Assembly: GCF_020080835.1 (NCBI RefSeq)
Contig: NC_058162.1
Coordinates: 15,534,122-15,598,121, forward strand
Source: Cotesia glomerata
Taxonomy: Eukaryota > Arthropoda > Insecta > Hymenoptera > Braconidae
Direction of reading: 5' to 3'
Length of the DNA stretch: 64,000 nt
How positions within the stretch are numbered: position 1 is the first letter of the stretch; the number at the start of each line of letters is the position of its first letter. Below the pieces are notes generated by a model. It saw nothing but the letters and a program-made list of their open reading frames with translations. It made no database searches and had not been told where the DNA came from. The position numbers were made by a program, and so were the translations under genes. Shown here piece after piece: positions 11,098-22,702 of the stretch.

Positions 11098-14000
11098 GAA
11101 CCACGACAAATATTAAAAATAGCAGCTATAAATGTCAATTCAATTATAAAACATCAAAGAAGATTCGATCTAACTAAATTAATAACCGAAAACAACCTTG
11201 ATATAACTCTAGTAACCGAGACTAAACTCAATCCGAAACACAAACTTAGCATAGATGGACACAAAATCATTCGCACAGACAGACCTGAACCAAATCGAGG
11301 AGGAGGAACAGCAATAGTCATAAAAAATAATATAGAATTCACGACAATCACACATCCTAACTCAAATAATAATAAAATGATTGAATTCACACTAATTAAA
11401 ATCAAACTGAGTAATTCAAAACAACTAATAGTAGGCAGTCTATATGCAACAACAAAAATAGAAGTAAAACAAATATTTTTAGACAAAATAAACGCACTAT
11501 TTAGAAATTTAAATTTGAACAATAATAACATTTTTTACATCATAGCAGGAGACTTCAACGCAAGGCATAAAGAATTAGGAGACAGAACTAGCAAAAGAAG
11601 AGGTAGATGGTTAGTAAACTGGGAAAAAGAAAATACTGTTAACTTCAGAACCAGCATTCACATACCGCATGAACCGACTTTTACTCCAACAAACTCTCTA
11701 CTGGACATCTGCATCGCTGATGTCAGACTAAAATTTACAAATTTAAATTGTAAGACTAACACAGACTAACGCACCTATGACAGCGATCATAAAGCAATTA
11801 TAATAGAAATAGACCTACAAGACAGTACTCTGAAAAACACACCAGAAGAAAACACAATTATATTACAATACAAAAAAACTAATTGGAAAAAATTTACTAA
11901 GCATCTCAATGACAATTATGATCTAAATATTCCAAATAACAAAAATCTATCAATTAATGAAATAGACACATATATACAAACCACGAATGAACACATAACA
12001 AACAAAATAGCAGAAATAGTTCCTAAAAAACCTAGAAACAATAACTTCAACACTTACTACATTAATAACAAAATTGAAAGGCTACACAAACAAAAATCAC
12101 GTTTATTAACACAGTTACACAAAACACAGAAGAATGACACCGGTAACCTACAGCTAATCAGCAAAATCAAGCATCAAATAGAACACAAGAGACAAAATCC
12201 AAACAGAAATAAAAACAAGCATGGAGAACCACTGGAATAAAATTATCAAAAAAATAGATCACAGAGATCATAATAAATTTTTTCCAATAATTAATAAAAT
12301 ATTTAGACCACATGATCGTGCAGAAATGTCCAACCTAACTGTCAAGGCAGAAGAAGCTCACCTACTAGACCGATGTGAAATAAATAAAGAAAACTTAATC
12401 AAAATAGGAAGTAACTTCATAATCGAAGAAAATTCGTACAAAATCAATTTAATTGGAGCATATTACGAGACAATCAACTCCCCTCGATATCTCAACAACA
12501 ATACAGAACTAAAAAATACAATTGACCAAAAAGTAACTGAGTTCATAAATGAAGTAAACGAAGACAAAGCCAACAAGGTAACCATTACAGAATTTTCAGA
12601 TGATAATATGGCATATGCACCAAACTAACAGGTAAACAACTTTTTTTGCACTCCTGCAAAAATAAATAAGATTCTCAAGAAACTACCTAATAAAACCTCA
12701 ACTGGTATTGACGAAATTCCATCAATAGTTTTAAAACATCTCCCAGCAACAATGATCAGAGATTATTCTACACTTTTCAATAACTCTCTGAACCTCAAAT
12801 ATTTCCCGGAAGCTTGGAAAACTTCAAAAATTGTTCCAATACTTAAAAAAGGTAAACCAGACAATGAAACATCGAGCTACAGGCCAATTAGTTTAACTCC
12901 AAATATCAGTAAAGTATTAACACTAATTGACTTGGAGAAAGCATTCGATACAGTATGGCTACATGGTTTAATATATATTTTAATTAAAAACAACTTTCCA
13001 GAATATCTCACCAGTACGATATGGAGCATGATCAACAATAGATCTTTCTACACGTGGGACGACAAAATAAAATCGTCAAAATTATTTAACATTCGAGAAG
13101 GATTACAGCAGGGGACCGTGAACTCACCAACGCTGTTCAACATCTTTACAAGCCACATCCTGAACGCATTCAAACTAAACCAGAATAACAACACATATTC
13201 AATCGCATACGCAGACGACCTCATCATCTATGTTGCTGCAAAATATCCGAAAGAATTAAAGGATCAACTAGAAACAATAGTTAACAAAATTAACAACATA
13301 CGCAAGATGGAACCTACGCGTCAGTCCGGGGAAATGCGAAACCATCATTTTCAGGAAACCTGCCAGGTTTGTAACAAAAGCCAAAAGAAAAAATAATGAC
13401 AAATTCTTTATAGAAACATTCCATCCAGAAACGCATGAAAACATCCAAGTTCCCACTGTCAATACCGTAAAATACCTAGGCATGAGTATTGACTATTTAG
13501 CAAAATGCAATACTCATCTAGACTCGCAGCTCAAAAAAGCATGGAATTCATACAGATCCCTTGGTAGGCTCTTTCACAACAGATTCATCAGCTCACGGGC
13601 AAAGATAATATGCTATCAACTATTTGTACGTCCACTACTAACATACGCAACTCCAGTATGCTGGAACATTGGCGCAGCATATATGGAGAAGTTAAGAATG
13701 TTTGAAAGATCCTGCCTAAGAACTCCTTTAAATTTACACCAAAAAGCTGAGATCGAGTTTAAAGAAAGAGTAAGTAACAAAAAGCTGTACGACGTGGCGA
13801 AAATTCCTAGAATCGACAACCACAGAACAAAACTCACCAGAGACTACTACAGCAAGCTGAACATCATCAACAACGAACTAATCAATAAGCTAAAATATGT
13901 CAATGGTGACATTTTTACCAACGCACAAAAAGGTCTGCTACAACCGCAAGCATTCACAACTCTGGACAATCTTGGAATAATACAAGACAGCGCAAATATC

Positions 14001-14216
14001 CCCATCCTGTACCTCAAGAGCAGGCATAAAAGCAACAAGGCTATCAATTTAAGGAATTTTAAAAATAAGCCCAACAAATACTCGACAGCACTGCCTAGAC
14101 ATGACCAAACTGACTTTCACAGACTAGACGCAGAGAAATACTGGTGGACTGACACGAACTCTATCACTTATAAAGCTCCAAAGAAGAAAAGTGACACTAA
14201 ATATATAAACAACTAA
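11098..14216 (+). pseudogene. LINE B ORF2: APE endonuclease and reverse transcriptase
   Basis: The endonuclease begins near 11104 (AAINVNSI), followed by VTETKLN with its catalytic glutamate, AGDFNARHKELG and YDSDHKAI. Stops or frameshifts lie at 11767-11769, near 12210-12230, at 12626-12628 and near 13310-13400. The RT starts at about 12650 (TSTGIDEIPSIVLKHL) and runs through RPISLTPNISKVL. It then jumps straight to LIDLEKAFDTVW, so roughly 60-80 residues of the fingers are deleted at about 12915. GLQQGTVNSPTLFNIF and AYADDLIIY follow. The C-terminal segment, 13482-14216, has KYLGMSIDY upstream and ends KYINN. The order and motifs fit Jockey-type LINEs; the deletion makes the enzyme non-functional. 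Confidence 0.85.
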
Positions 14217-14349
14217 TCAAATAATTAAAACTATTACTCTATAGATTTTAATTAATTAAGCAACCCACAGATATAATATTACAACTAGCGTTATAATAGT
14301 ACTATTACACCTGTAAATATGTATATAAATCTAGTCTTAAGGAGGTATG

Positions 14350-15966
14350 GGAGTTAAGTCGAAATAATGAGATCAATTTAAAATTTTTAGGATCGATAGA
14401 AATATATTTAATACGTGTTGTGTTAAAATTTCAGAGAGCTAGGGTTCATAGTTTAGTTATAAAACAAGATTTAAAACAAGTCATTTAACATTGTAATGAC
14501 ATACCAAATCTCACAACTACTCTTGTTTTAATAAATTTCACGATGAAAAAATAATGAGAAAGCTTCAAAAAACTCATTGTAAGAAAAAAAAAATTTTTCA
14601 AAAATTATTGAAAAAATAAAATTAAGTTGAGGGTACTTAGTTATAAAAATAATTGAGTTTGAAAAATCTAAATTTTAAAAAAATCGTCAGCCATAGCAAA
14701 TGTGGGTTATGTTGACGGCAACGCCGTACATGGTGGGTCGCGCGGGAAATTTAAAGCTTCAATGAAATAGGTTAAAAGAAATATCAAATAGGTTAAGAAA
14801 AGTATTATAAAATTGTTGTTATTTATTATAAAACATAACATAATTAAATAATCAATATTTTAATGCTTTAATATTTTAATATTTTTAATAGCATTACTTG
14901 TAAACATAATACACACGTACACATCACAAAAACGAATAGAGCAGTCAACGCATGCGCAACCACGATAAAATTTATTGCGTTGCCAAACTTTTTAAAAAAT
15001 ATTTAAAATTAAAAAACTTATTATTTTATTCAAATTTTAAATAAATTATCAATTATTTGATAATAATATAGTTATTTAATGCATAAAAGATTATTTCGGT
15101 AAGCTAAATTTCATTAAATCACTAGTAAAAACTTATTAAGTTTTCTGAAAGTACAGTCTCGAACAAAATTTATCCTTCTTAAGTTACGTACTATAGTATA
15201 GCATATATATGCATTGTGAGATGAAACTCAGTGAACGGACTGTACGTCCTATACTTCCTTAAGTTAGTTATAAGCCAAATTTATTTATGATTTAAGCTCG
15301 GGTTTTTTATTAAAAATTTTTTTTTCCCACACAGCACAATTAAAAACGACTGACAGATCAACAAAAAACTTCAGATCTTATCAATAAACAAAGACTAAAA
15401 CATTTCAATAAAAAGAATCTATCAGGAAACGAGTGCTGATAACACCATCCATTTTCACTAAAAATAAAAATAGATTAAGAAGTTTTTTTATTTAGTTTAT
15501 TTTGACTTAAGAAAAATGTAAGATTGTTAATCACAATAAATAAACTTTAAACAAAAAAAAACAAAAAAATAGACACTGTCCAAAACGTTTGATTCAGTCA
15601 CCTGATGAGATGTCAAAACCAAGTCATTTTTTTTCATTGTTCAGATAAAAATAGCTTAAATAAATTTATATTTTTTCCATGACTTCAAAATAATAATCGT
15701 AATAAAAAAAAACAAAAAAGAAATTGCTAAAAATTTAATTGTTAAAAAAAAAATCTTATAATAATTTTTCTTGATAACAAACAATTTTTCCGTAATTTTG
15801 AAGTTAAAGTTTTCGTCTGAAAAAAAATGAAACTTAAATCTTTAATAATTAATTCGAATTTTGGAATTACGGTGAAAATATTAGACGTGCAAAAAATATG
15901 TTTAAAGTTAAGTTGAAAATAAATTATAATTTATTAACTAATTAATTGTTGAATGAAATATCTCCC

Positions 15967-16002
<36 letters not shown>

Positions 16003-16380
16003 AGTATTGATTGTCATAAACAAAAAGTATTATGGTTTTTCATTTAAGACTATGAAAAAAATACAACACTTGTTGAAAGCCATAAACTCTTCTAAAAAGT
16101 ATTGAAATGATGGATCTCTGTTGATTGTATGTAATTTGATTAAATTTTTATGATTTGACTGTGAAATAAACAAAATTACAATAATTTAATAGTTTTTTCA
16201 AATTTTTCATCCCGAGTATTTACTGAAAGTTTCTCATTGACCAATATTTTTATACACATTGAGTATTTTTAATGAAATAAAAAAAAAATAAAATATAGTC
16301 AGCACTTTTTCATCGTTGACTAGTAAAAAATTCCTGACTTACTGACATTACACGCTCGTTTCACGGTCGTTTCACTTAAA
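14350..16380. other. AT-rich non-coding stretch
   Basis: I see no gene here. A GC-richer patch at about 14690-14755 and a diverged near-palindromic patch at about 15175-15285 (the words TAAGTTA and GTACGT) stand out. A pure A run of 31 bases lies at 15971-16001. The rest is low-complexity A/T. Confidence 0.6.
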
Positions 16381-16725
16381 GACTACTGTGCATCCACCAC
16401 CGAGTTACGGCTTTTTGACAATTTAAATGTTTTCGAATGACGGTCAAATGACAGACGATCGATCGATGATCTACGATTTTTACTTAGGTGAAAAATCGGA
16501 GAAGTCAAGGAAAAATTCGGTTTCTCGAAGAGTAAAGTATGATAACTATACAGAATAAAAATCATAAAATAACAGTGAAGAACTTTCACAATGATACTCG
16601 TCATTCACTGTCAAACGACGGCCGTTCGATAGTCAAGTGACGGTCATTCGACGATCATTTGTCGACACTGTGAATTCACGGTACATTCACCGTCGTTTCA
16701 CGATCATTTTATCGTGACCACGAAT
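16380..16725. repeat. ACGGTCATT / CGATCATTT word cluster
   Basis: Short words such as ACGGTC, GACGATCATTT, CACGGTC and their reverse complements recur at about 10-20 bp spacing, for example at 16360-16380, 16430-16480 and 16610-16715. The segment is free of coding sequence; the minus-strand frame at 16383-16604 is made of these words. Confidence 0.55.
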
Positions 16726-16730
16726 CCGTC

Positions 16731-16731
<1 letters not shown>

Positions 16732-16776
<45 letters not shown>

Positions 16777-17300
16777 TGTGTGTGTGAAAATATATGACCA
16801 GCTTATAATTTTTGAACAGCTCGACTGATTTCATCGCGAATGGTGCCATTCGAAAGAACTTTACCAAACTTAGATTTTGAATACAATTTGTACCGGTTTG
16901 GACCGATAGATTTTAAAAAATCTCAAAAAAACTACGAAAAAAAATTTTTTCAAATGTCGTGTTTCTGGAATAACTTTTAAATTGCTTCGCTGATCGATTT
17001 CAAAAACTAATCAGCTCTTAACTTAAAAAAACCACGTCGGTCGCCACTAATCTGGTCTAAATAAAGATTCGTTCGAGAGATATCGTGAACGAAAGAAAAC
17101 CGAAAAGTCTTTTTTTAGAATAACTCCGTAACTCCGAGTTCGATCAGGAGGCTAAAAAAAATGTATCGAATGCCACCAACCGCGTGAAAATCGGTTCATT
17201 CATTCAAAAGTTCTTTTGAGATCCGTAACTACTTATTTAGTCACCTTATAAGACCGACAAAGTAATAATCACCACCGTCCATCTTACGGTAAAGGGTATT
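16732..17300 (+). repeat. (GT)n-ended dispersed repeat, copy 1
   Basis: A (GT)n microsatellite at 16732-16786 leads into a body with recurring phrases: TTTTGAACAGCTCGACTGAT, GGTGCCATTCGAAAG and AACTAATCAGCTCTTAA. The same phrases, in the same order relative to the microsatellite, occur at 47221-47990 and, on the other strand, at 21940-22698 and 56855-57603. The simple-repeat end and the AAATCGGT..AGCCGTT wording recall 3' ends of LINEs or SINEs, but no coding part is attached. Confidence 0.7.
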
Positions 17301-18271
17301 GTATTTTTAACTACACTACTCACAAAAATTAAGGGAATAAAAAAAAATGCAAATTTTTTTTAGATTTTTGACGGGCTGTATTTCAGCGGAAAATGATCGT
17401 ATCACAAAAATAAAAATGCATTTTAAAGCTCTGAGACTCTAGTTTTCAGATCTTGAGGTCAAAATTTTTTAAGAAGTACGGTTTTAACATGATCTGAAGA
17501 AATAGAGCAAAAAAAAATTTTCGAAACTTTTGATTTTTTTTTTTCGCTCTACGGGCTCGGAAAAATTTTTTCAGATAAAGCGTCCTTTTAGAACAGATAG
17601 CCTGTTTATTCAGCTTCAATTTCATTTTTTATTTAGCTTGATACGACCATTTATTGCGGAGATATCTGAGATTAGACAAAAAAGGACGTTTATGTCTTTA
17701 ACCATCAATATCTCTGCAGCCAATAATCGCACAGCAAAAAAGAAAGGAGAGTTTTGGAAACTGAAAAAAGTTACCAATTAAATCCCATAAAAAAAATTAC
17801 AGAAAAAAAAATCTTATCGATGTACGATACCGCGTTAAGGAAAATTGAAAAAAGTGACTTTTTCCCTTATTTTGGTTAATCGACTGTATCTTAACAAATA
17901 TCGACGGGGAAGCTAGACATTGCAGGAATTTTTACACCTCAATGTACCCCTGAAAACTCTGTAAATTTTCAGATCGATCGATTGAATAGTTTTTCCGCCC
18001 CGATAATTCAAAATTTTGAAAAAATTAAAGGAATAAGATTTTATCCATTATCGTGCTGCAATCTTCAGAAAAATAAAAAATTGATTTTTTTTTTCGTTTT
18101 GCTCTCAATTTGCCTCGGCTCATCAGTAAATTTGAATAAAAAAGAAGACAAACAAAAAAATTAAAAAATAAATTTTTTTTTTGTAAAAATTTTTTTTTTT
18201 TACAAAAAAAAAATTTTTTTTCTAATTTTTGAATTTTTTTGTCTATCCTTTTTTTTTTTTATTCAAATTTA

Positions 18272-19690
18272 GATTGATAGATAATAATTTTATTGGATTC
18301 TGGAGCCTAGGCTCCCTCAGAACCATCATCAAATATACATTTATAATTAGTGTATGATGTACAGAGTTTTAGATACATAAAAATAAAATCAAAATAAATA
18401 TAGTAATTAACAGTAATAACATGTTAATCATGCTTATAAATAATACTTGTGTTATACAAAGCTCAACAACCTTCAATCGCAGTAATAAACGTTCAATATA
18501 GCCGATCAATAATTTTGGAAATAATAATCATAGCATAGTCTACGGAATATTTCGAAACTTTCGGCTTTTGTAATTTCAGCTGGCAGCGCATTCCAGATAC
18601 GTATACCACGAACAAGAAACGAGTTATCATACATACAACAATTAGATCTAGGTAGCCGCAGATAATCTTCCCTTACATCGCCTCTACGTAACGCAACCGG
18701 CAAAAATTCTAAGTGACATTTAAATAGCTGACGATAATTTAAATATATTTCTTTGTAAAAGAGGTATGCTATAAAGTAGTTTCTTCTGTCACTCAGTTTT
18801 AACCAACCCAGCCTCTTAAAGTACGGAGTAATGTGTTCAGCCCTCACAATTTTATAGATATAGCGAACACAGCAATTCATTTTGAGCTATAATCGCATTT
18901 GCGGGTCATTAGTAATATTGCAGTAAGCCACACAACAATAATCAAACACTGGGAATATTAACGTAGTGACAAGCTTTATACGCAGTTTTTCGTCGAAGAT
19001 TTCATTATTAATCTTCAACTGTGCCAGAACCCGCATTGCCCTATTACAAACACTCATAACCTGATTTTCCCAGGTGAGAGTGCTATCAATTAACACGCCA
19101 AGATACTTAATTGTCGTATCGTAGTGAATAATGCAATCATTTACGCGAATACAATCAGCATACTTACAATTATTACAGTTAACTTTAACTCTACTACCAA
19201 AAATCACAGCTTTTGTCTTCGATGCATTTAACTTAAGGTAATTGATATTGCACCATTCTAAAATTTTAACTATTTCCGCATTCAGGGCAGCAACACATTC
19301 ATTTATCTGTTCTGGATAACAGGGCAAGTATATTACTAAATCATCAGCATAAAGCAAATATCGACAGCTCAGCTGTTGAGAGAGATCCGAACTATAAAGC
19401 GAGAACAATAAAGAGCCAAGCACACTGCCTTGTGGCACACTATTTAATACATTCCTCCAAGAGGATGCGCACTCATTAGCAAACACCTGCTGCTTTCTTT
19501 GAGTCAAATAAAACCTAATCCACGTAATGGCATCAGTAGAGAAATTCATCAATAACAACTTGTGTAATAGTCTTTTGTGATTTACAGAATCAAAAGCCTT
19601 ACTTAGGTCAAAGAAAACAGCTACAGTGACTTTAGATGCATTTATTGCCAAGCGAATATCATCACAGAGCTTTATTACAGCAGTCTGTGT
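18272..19690 (-). mobile_element. 5'-truncated LINE inserted in the foldback arm
   Basis: The insertion is flanked by ATTTA at 18267-18271 and 19691-19695, a 5-bp target duplication. Comparing the two palindrome arms shows exactly this segment as extra sequence. It is a relative of LINE A at the window start. The 3' part (18272-18505) is untranslated and the coding part is listed separately. Confidence 0.85.
18506..19690 (-). pseudogene. LINE reverse transcriptase fragment (LINE A family)
   Basis: The fragment encodes the RT from the fingers/palm onward. It shows TQTAVIKLCDDIRLAIN, FDLSKAFDSVNHKRLL, SVPQGSVLGSLLFSLY, the YADD site (LYADDLVIYLPC), KYLGVLIDSTLTW and the C-terminal tail ending in RIWNALPAE. 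The N-terminal RT and endonuclease are missing because of 5' truncation. A single in-frame stop near 18886-18890 separates 18887-19690 from 18506-18880, while the frame is otherwise kept. The first residues of the longer open frame (to 19723) come from the foldback arm, not from the LINE. It aligns with LINE A along its whole length but clearly differs in sequence, so it belongs to a sister family. Confidence 0.88.
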
Positions 19691-20512
19691 ATTTACTGAT
19701 GAGCCGAGGCAAATTGAGAGCAAAACGAAAAAAAAAAATCAATTTTTTATTTTTCTGAAGATTGCAGCACGATAGTGGATAAAATCTTATTCCTTTAATT
19801 TTTTCAAAATTTTTAATTATCGGGGCGGAAAAACTATTCAATGGATCGATCTGAAAATTTACAGAGTTTTCAGGGGTACATTGAGGTGTAAAAATTCCTG
19901 CAATGTCTAGCTTCCCCGTCGATATTTGTTAAGATACAGTCGATTAACCAAAATAAGGGAAAAAGTCACTTTTTTCAATTTTCCTTAACGCGGTATAGTA
20001 CATCGATAAGATTTTTTTTTCTGTAATTTTTTTATGGGATTTTATTGGGAGTTTTTTTTAGTTCCCAAAACTGTTCTTTTTTTTGCTGTGCGATTATTAT
20101 TAGTTGTAGAGGTATTGATGGTTAAAGACATAAACGTCTTTTTTCGTCTAATCTCGGATATCTCCGCAACAAATGGTCGTATCAAGCTAAATAAAAAATG
20201 AAATTGAAGCTGAATAAACAGGCTATCTGTTCCATAAGGACGCTTTATCTGAAAAAATTTTTCTGAGCCCGTAGAGCGAAAAAAAAAATCAAAAATTTCA
20301 AAAATTTTTTTTCGCTTTATTTCTTCGGATCATATTAAAACCGTACTTCCTAAATTTTGACTTTAAGATCTGAAAACTAGAGTCTCAGAGCTTTAAAATG
20401 CATTTTTATTTTTGTGATACGATCATTTTCCGCTGAAATACAGACCGTCAAAAATCTAAAAAAAATTTGCATTTTTTTTTATTCCCTTAATTTTTGTGAG
20501 TAGTGTATATCA

Positions 20513-20825
20513 GTATTAACGCGGCAAAATTACAGTATATCTTCGGTATTTTTACCGTAGAAATACGATTTTTTTTTATAAAATTATAGTAATATAGTTA
20601 ATATATAGATTTTTTACGGTAAAAGTTCTAGACTTTTACGGTAATTTCATCATATTATTCCTAAACTTTGCAGCAAAAGTACGGTAGAAATGCTGTATAA
20701 CTATAATAAAAAAACTGGCCAACATAACCACAGAAATACCGTATTATGTCAGAATTTTAACGGTAAATTTATGGTAAACGTATTAATACCGAAAATTTAC
20801 GGTATTTCAAAAACCACGAGGGTTG
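20513..20825. repeat. TACGGTA word cluster
   Basis: The word TTTACGGTA, its complement TACCGTAAA and variants such as TACCGTAGAAATA recur about a dozen times over 300 bp, in both orientations. No protein is encoded. Confidence 0.55.
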
Positions 20826-20912
20826 CACTTCAAAGTAAATGAATTGTCCCGTGAAAAAGTAAAACACACAACTCTACATACTACATTTTAGAATTTTGAT
20901 TTATTACTTTAC

Positions 20913-21061
20913 CTGCCAGAGAAAGAACTTGGAGGGATCGCATTCCACATAAATGCTGAAGTCCAAAGTCTCGTAATTGTGAACACCACCTCAAGAAAAG
21001 TGCACTCAAAGTTGCCATTGTAGAAATGTATCCAACTCCAATATCCGTAATGTGTATACAT
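20913..21061 (-). CDS. FBXL16: Exon of an F-box/leucine-rich-repeat protein 16-like gene
   Basis: This 149-bp minus-strand segment is open in one frame and encodes about 49 residues. They contain ITDIGVGYISTM, then LRWCSQLRDFGLQHL and MRSLQVLSLAG. These are leucine-rich repeats of the F-box/LRR type (L..L.L..C..L.D.GL..L). The wording matches what I remember of the C-terminal LRRs of FBXL16, a substrate-recruiting F-box family protein. It is bounded by a good acceptor (A-rich tract then AG at 21062-21063) and a good donor (GCAG|GTAAAG at 20911-20916). Both introns would be phase 1. No neighbouring exon was found in the window, so the flanking introns must be long and repeat-filled, or this is a relocated fragment. 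It is the only segment here that looks like host coding sequence. Confidence 0.68.
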
Positions 21062-21514
21062 CTTTATAAAAAAAAAAATAATCTAGATTAAGGACTTAGC
21101 TTGAAAAAAAAAATGTAAAAATTTAATTATACCGGCAAACAAAAGAAAAAAAGTTGTTTATGCATTAGACCGGACTCACCTACGGACTATTTAAATAATT
21201 TCAAATTAGATTTCTTAATCAGGGCGGTCACCCCTCAGATTTGAGTAAAATGCCAAAACCCAATAAAAAGGCAAAAAATTGCGGAAAACTGCAATTACAG
21301 TGATGAAAAAATTTTTGTGGACCCGTATCAAGTATCATTTTCATGTATTTCAATTCACTGAATTTCAATCAGAACGTTAATTAACCCGTTGAGCCGTCAA
21401 AATTTTAAAAAATTCTGAAAAACCGAAAAAAATTGCAATGAATCATGAAAAATTGAATTATCGAGATGAACAAATTTTTCGGATCCAAATTAATTTGATC
21501 CACTTCAATAGTAC
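21062..21514. other. Non-coding stretch next to the LRR exon
   Basis: This would be intron upstream of the exon at 20913-21061. It is AT-rich, without open frames or recognisable repeats except short AAAATTTTTC-type phrases repeated at about 21260-21480. Confidence 0.5.
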
Positions 21515-21590
21515 TCCTGCTTGGACTAGCGGTAACGTGAACGACTGAGGACCTAAAAGACGCAAGTTCGAGCCCAACTCACGCCAAGGA
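21515..21590 (+). repeat. tRNA-derived SINE head or tRNA pseudogene
   Basis: An RNA polymerase III A box (TGGACTAGCGG, 21522-21532) and B box (GTTCGAGCCC, 21566-21575) are spaced as in a tRNA. The 3' end CCAAGGA can pair with part of the 5' TCCTGCTTGG. The anticodon arm does not fold convincingly, so this is a tRNA-like SINE head rather than a working tRNA. A T-run follows. Confidence 0.55.
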
Positions 21591-21724
21591 TTTTTTCAAC
21601 CAATAATTCCATTTTAATCCAAGATTAAATTCATTAATGAATTTTAATATGATATAAGTATCTAATCCTGAATTATTTTTAATTTTTCCGAAAATTTTAA
21701 TATTTTTTCTTTCAAAATTTAGAT

Positions 21725-21860
21725 GGGATCCTCATGGGGATTCCCCTATTGAGGCCCAAGAGGGATTGCCCAGTGAGGGCCACATAGGGCTTTGCGTTAC
21801 ATCCCATTGGCAACCCAATGAGGACCCAATAGGTCTTACATTAAAATTTCTAGTCGGGTT
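21725..21860. repeat. GC-richer block with GGGATTCCC-like words
   Basis: Phrases such as GGGGATTCCCC, CCAAGAGGGATTGCCC, CCCAATGAGGACCCAATAGG and AACCCAATGAGG recur within 135 bp, as short mirrored words. The plus-strand frame at 21766-22008 crosses this block and the start of the next repeat and is not a gene. Confidence 0.45.
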
Positions 21861-21939
21861 GGGTATGATTTTTATATATTTTATTCCACTGAATTTGAAT
21901 CTGAAGTTTTTGTCTCACTTACGTTTCAAAATTAAAAAA

Positions 21940-22631
21940 ATTAGGAAAACGGTTGACCCTGAAGGCCATCCCTGCAACTTCCCACCAATTCTATACCTAA
22001 ACGCTTGAAATTGCACTTATGACGTTTTTGAGCTCTTCGAGCTCATAAATACAATTTGTGTATTATTTTAAGCTCTCCGAACTCAAAAAAATAGCATTTG
22101 TATGCTTTTGGGCTCTTCGAGCTCAAAAGTATGATAGAAGTTTAATAAAACACTATTTTTTGAATTTTGAAATCGCAATAACTTTTGAATGAATAAATCG
22201 ATTTTCACGCGGTTGGTAGCATTCAACGTAGTTTTTAAGCTTCATGGAGAATCTTCGAGTTTAAATTGATAGAACAAAAAATTTCGGAGTAATTCTGAAA
22301 AAACACTTTTTTCGGTTTTCTTTCGTCAACGATAACTCACGAACGAATCAACCGATTTTGACCGGGCTGGCGGCGATCAACGTGGTTTTTTAGTGTTAAC
22401 AGCTGATTAGTTTTTGGAATTGATCAGTAAAGCCGTTTAAAAGTTATTCCAAAAAAACCCCATCTGAAAATTTTTTTTTTTTGTAGTTTTTTTGCGATTT
22501 CTCAAAATCTACTGGTCCGAATCATTCCAAAGTAAATGGAAATCTTAGTTCAGTCAAGTCCTTTCGAATGGCACCAACCACGATCAAATCGGTCAAGCCG
22601 TTCAAAAGTTATAAGAGGGTCACACACATAA

Positions 22632-22698
<67 letters not shown>
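21940..22698 (-). repeat. (CA)n-ended dispersed repeat, copy 2
   Basis: This is the same family as 56855-57603 and runs in the same direction. Both start with AGGAAAACGGTTGACC, then have three copies of a GAGCTCTTCGAGCTC palindrome spaced about 50 bp apart (22030-22130 here). Next comes the shared body with TCAACGATAACTCACGAACG, and last a (CA)n tract (22622-22698 here). The open frames across the microsatellite are repeat artefacts. Confidence 0.75.

Positions 22699-22702
<4 letters not shown>

Larger units (their letters stand above)
9510..14350 (+). mobile_element. Jockey-type LINE B, full layout but defective
   Basis: This plus-strand LINE carries a gag-like ORF1 with zinc knuckles (9527-11053) and an endonuclease/RT ORF2 (about 11098-14216), followed by a short AT-rich 3' region. 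It starts just downstream of the Helitron 3' end. It carries several frameshifts and stops and an internal deletion in the RT, so it is inactive. The 3' boundary is approximate. Confidence 0.82.
17314..20505. mobile_element. Large foldback element with TA target duplication
   Basis: The terminal inverted repeats begin CACTACTCACAAAAATTAAG, and each end is flanked by TA, as in Tc1/mariner-type insertions. The arms pair along about 880 bp each around a centre near 18195. The right arm is interrupted by a LINE fragment at 18272-19690; without it and its 5-bp duplication the element would be about 1.77 kb. It encodes nothing of its own. The arms differ at scattered positions only. Confidence 0.87.

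Noticed and set aside
15971..16001. Poly(A) tail of a retroelement
   Set aside because: The upstream 500 bp show no LINE, SINE or gene sequence and no flanking duplication could be found, so it stays a homopolymer run.
16787..20505. One composite element joining the (GT)n repeat and the foldback element
   Set aside because: The foldback element has its own TA-flanked ends starting at 17314, and the (GT)n repeat occurs elsewhere without it.
21515..21590. Functional tRNA gene
   Set aside because: A and B boxes are present but no acceptable cloverleaf with anticodon arm; SINE or pseudo-tRNA preferred. Same for 27035-27112 and 26036-26096.
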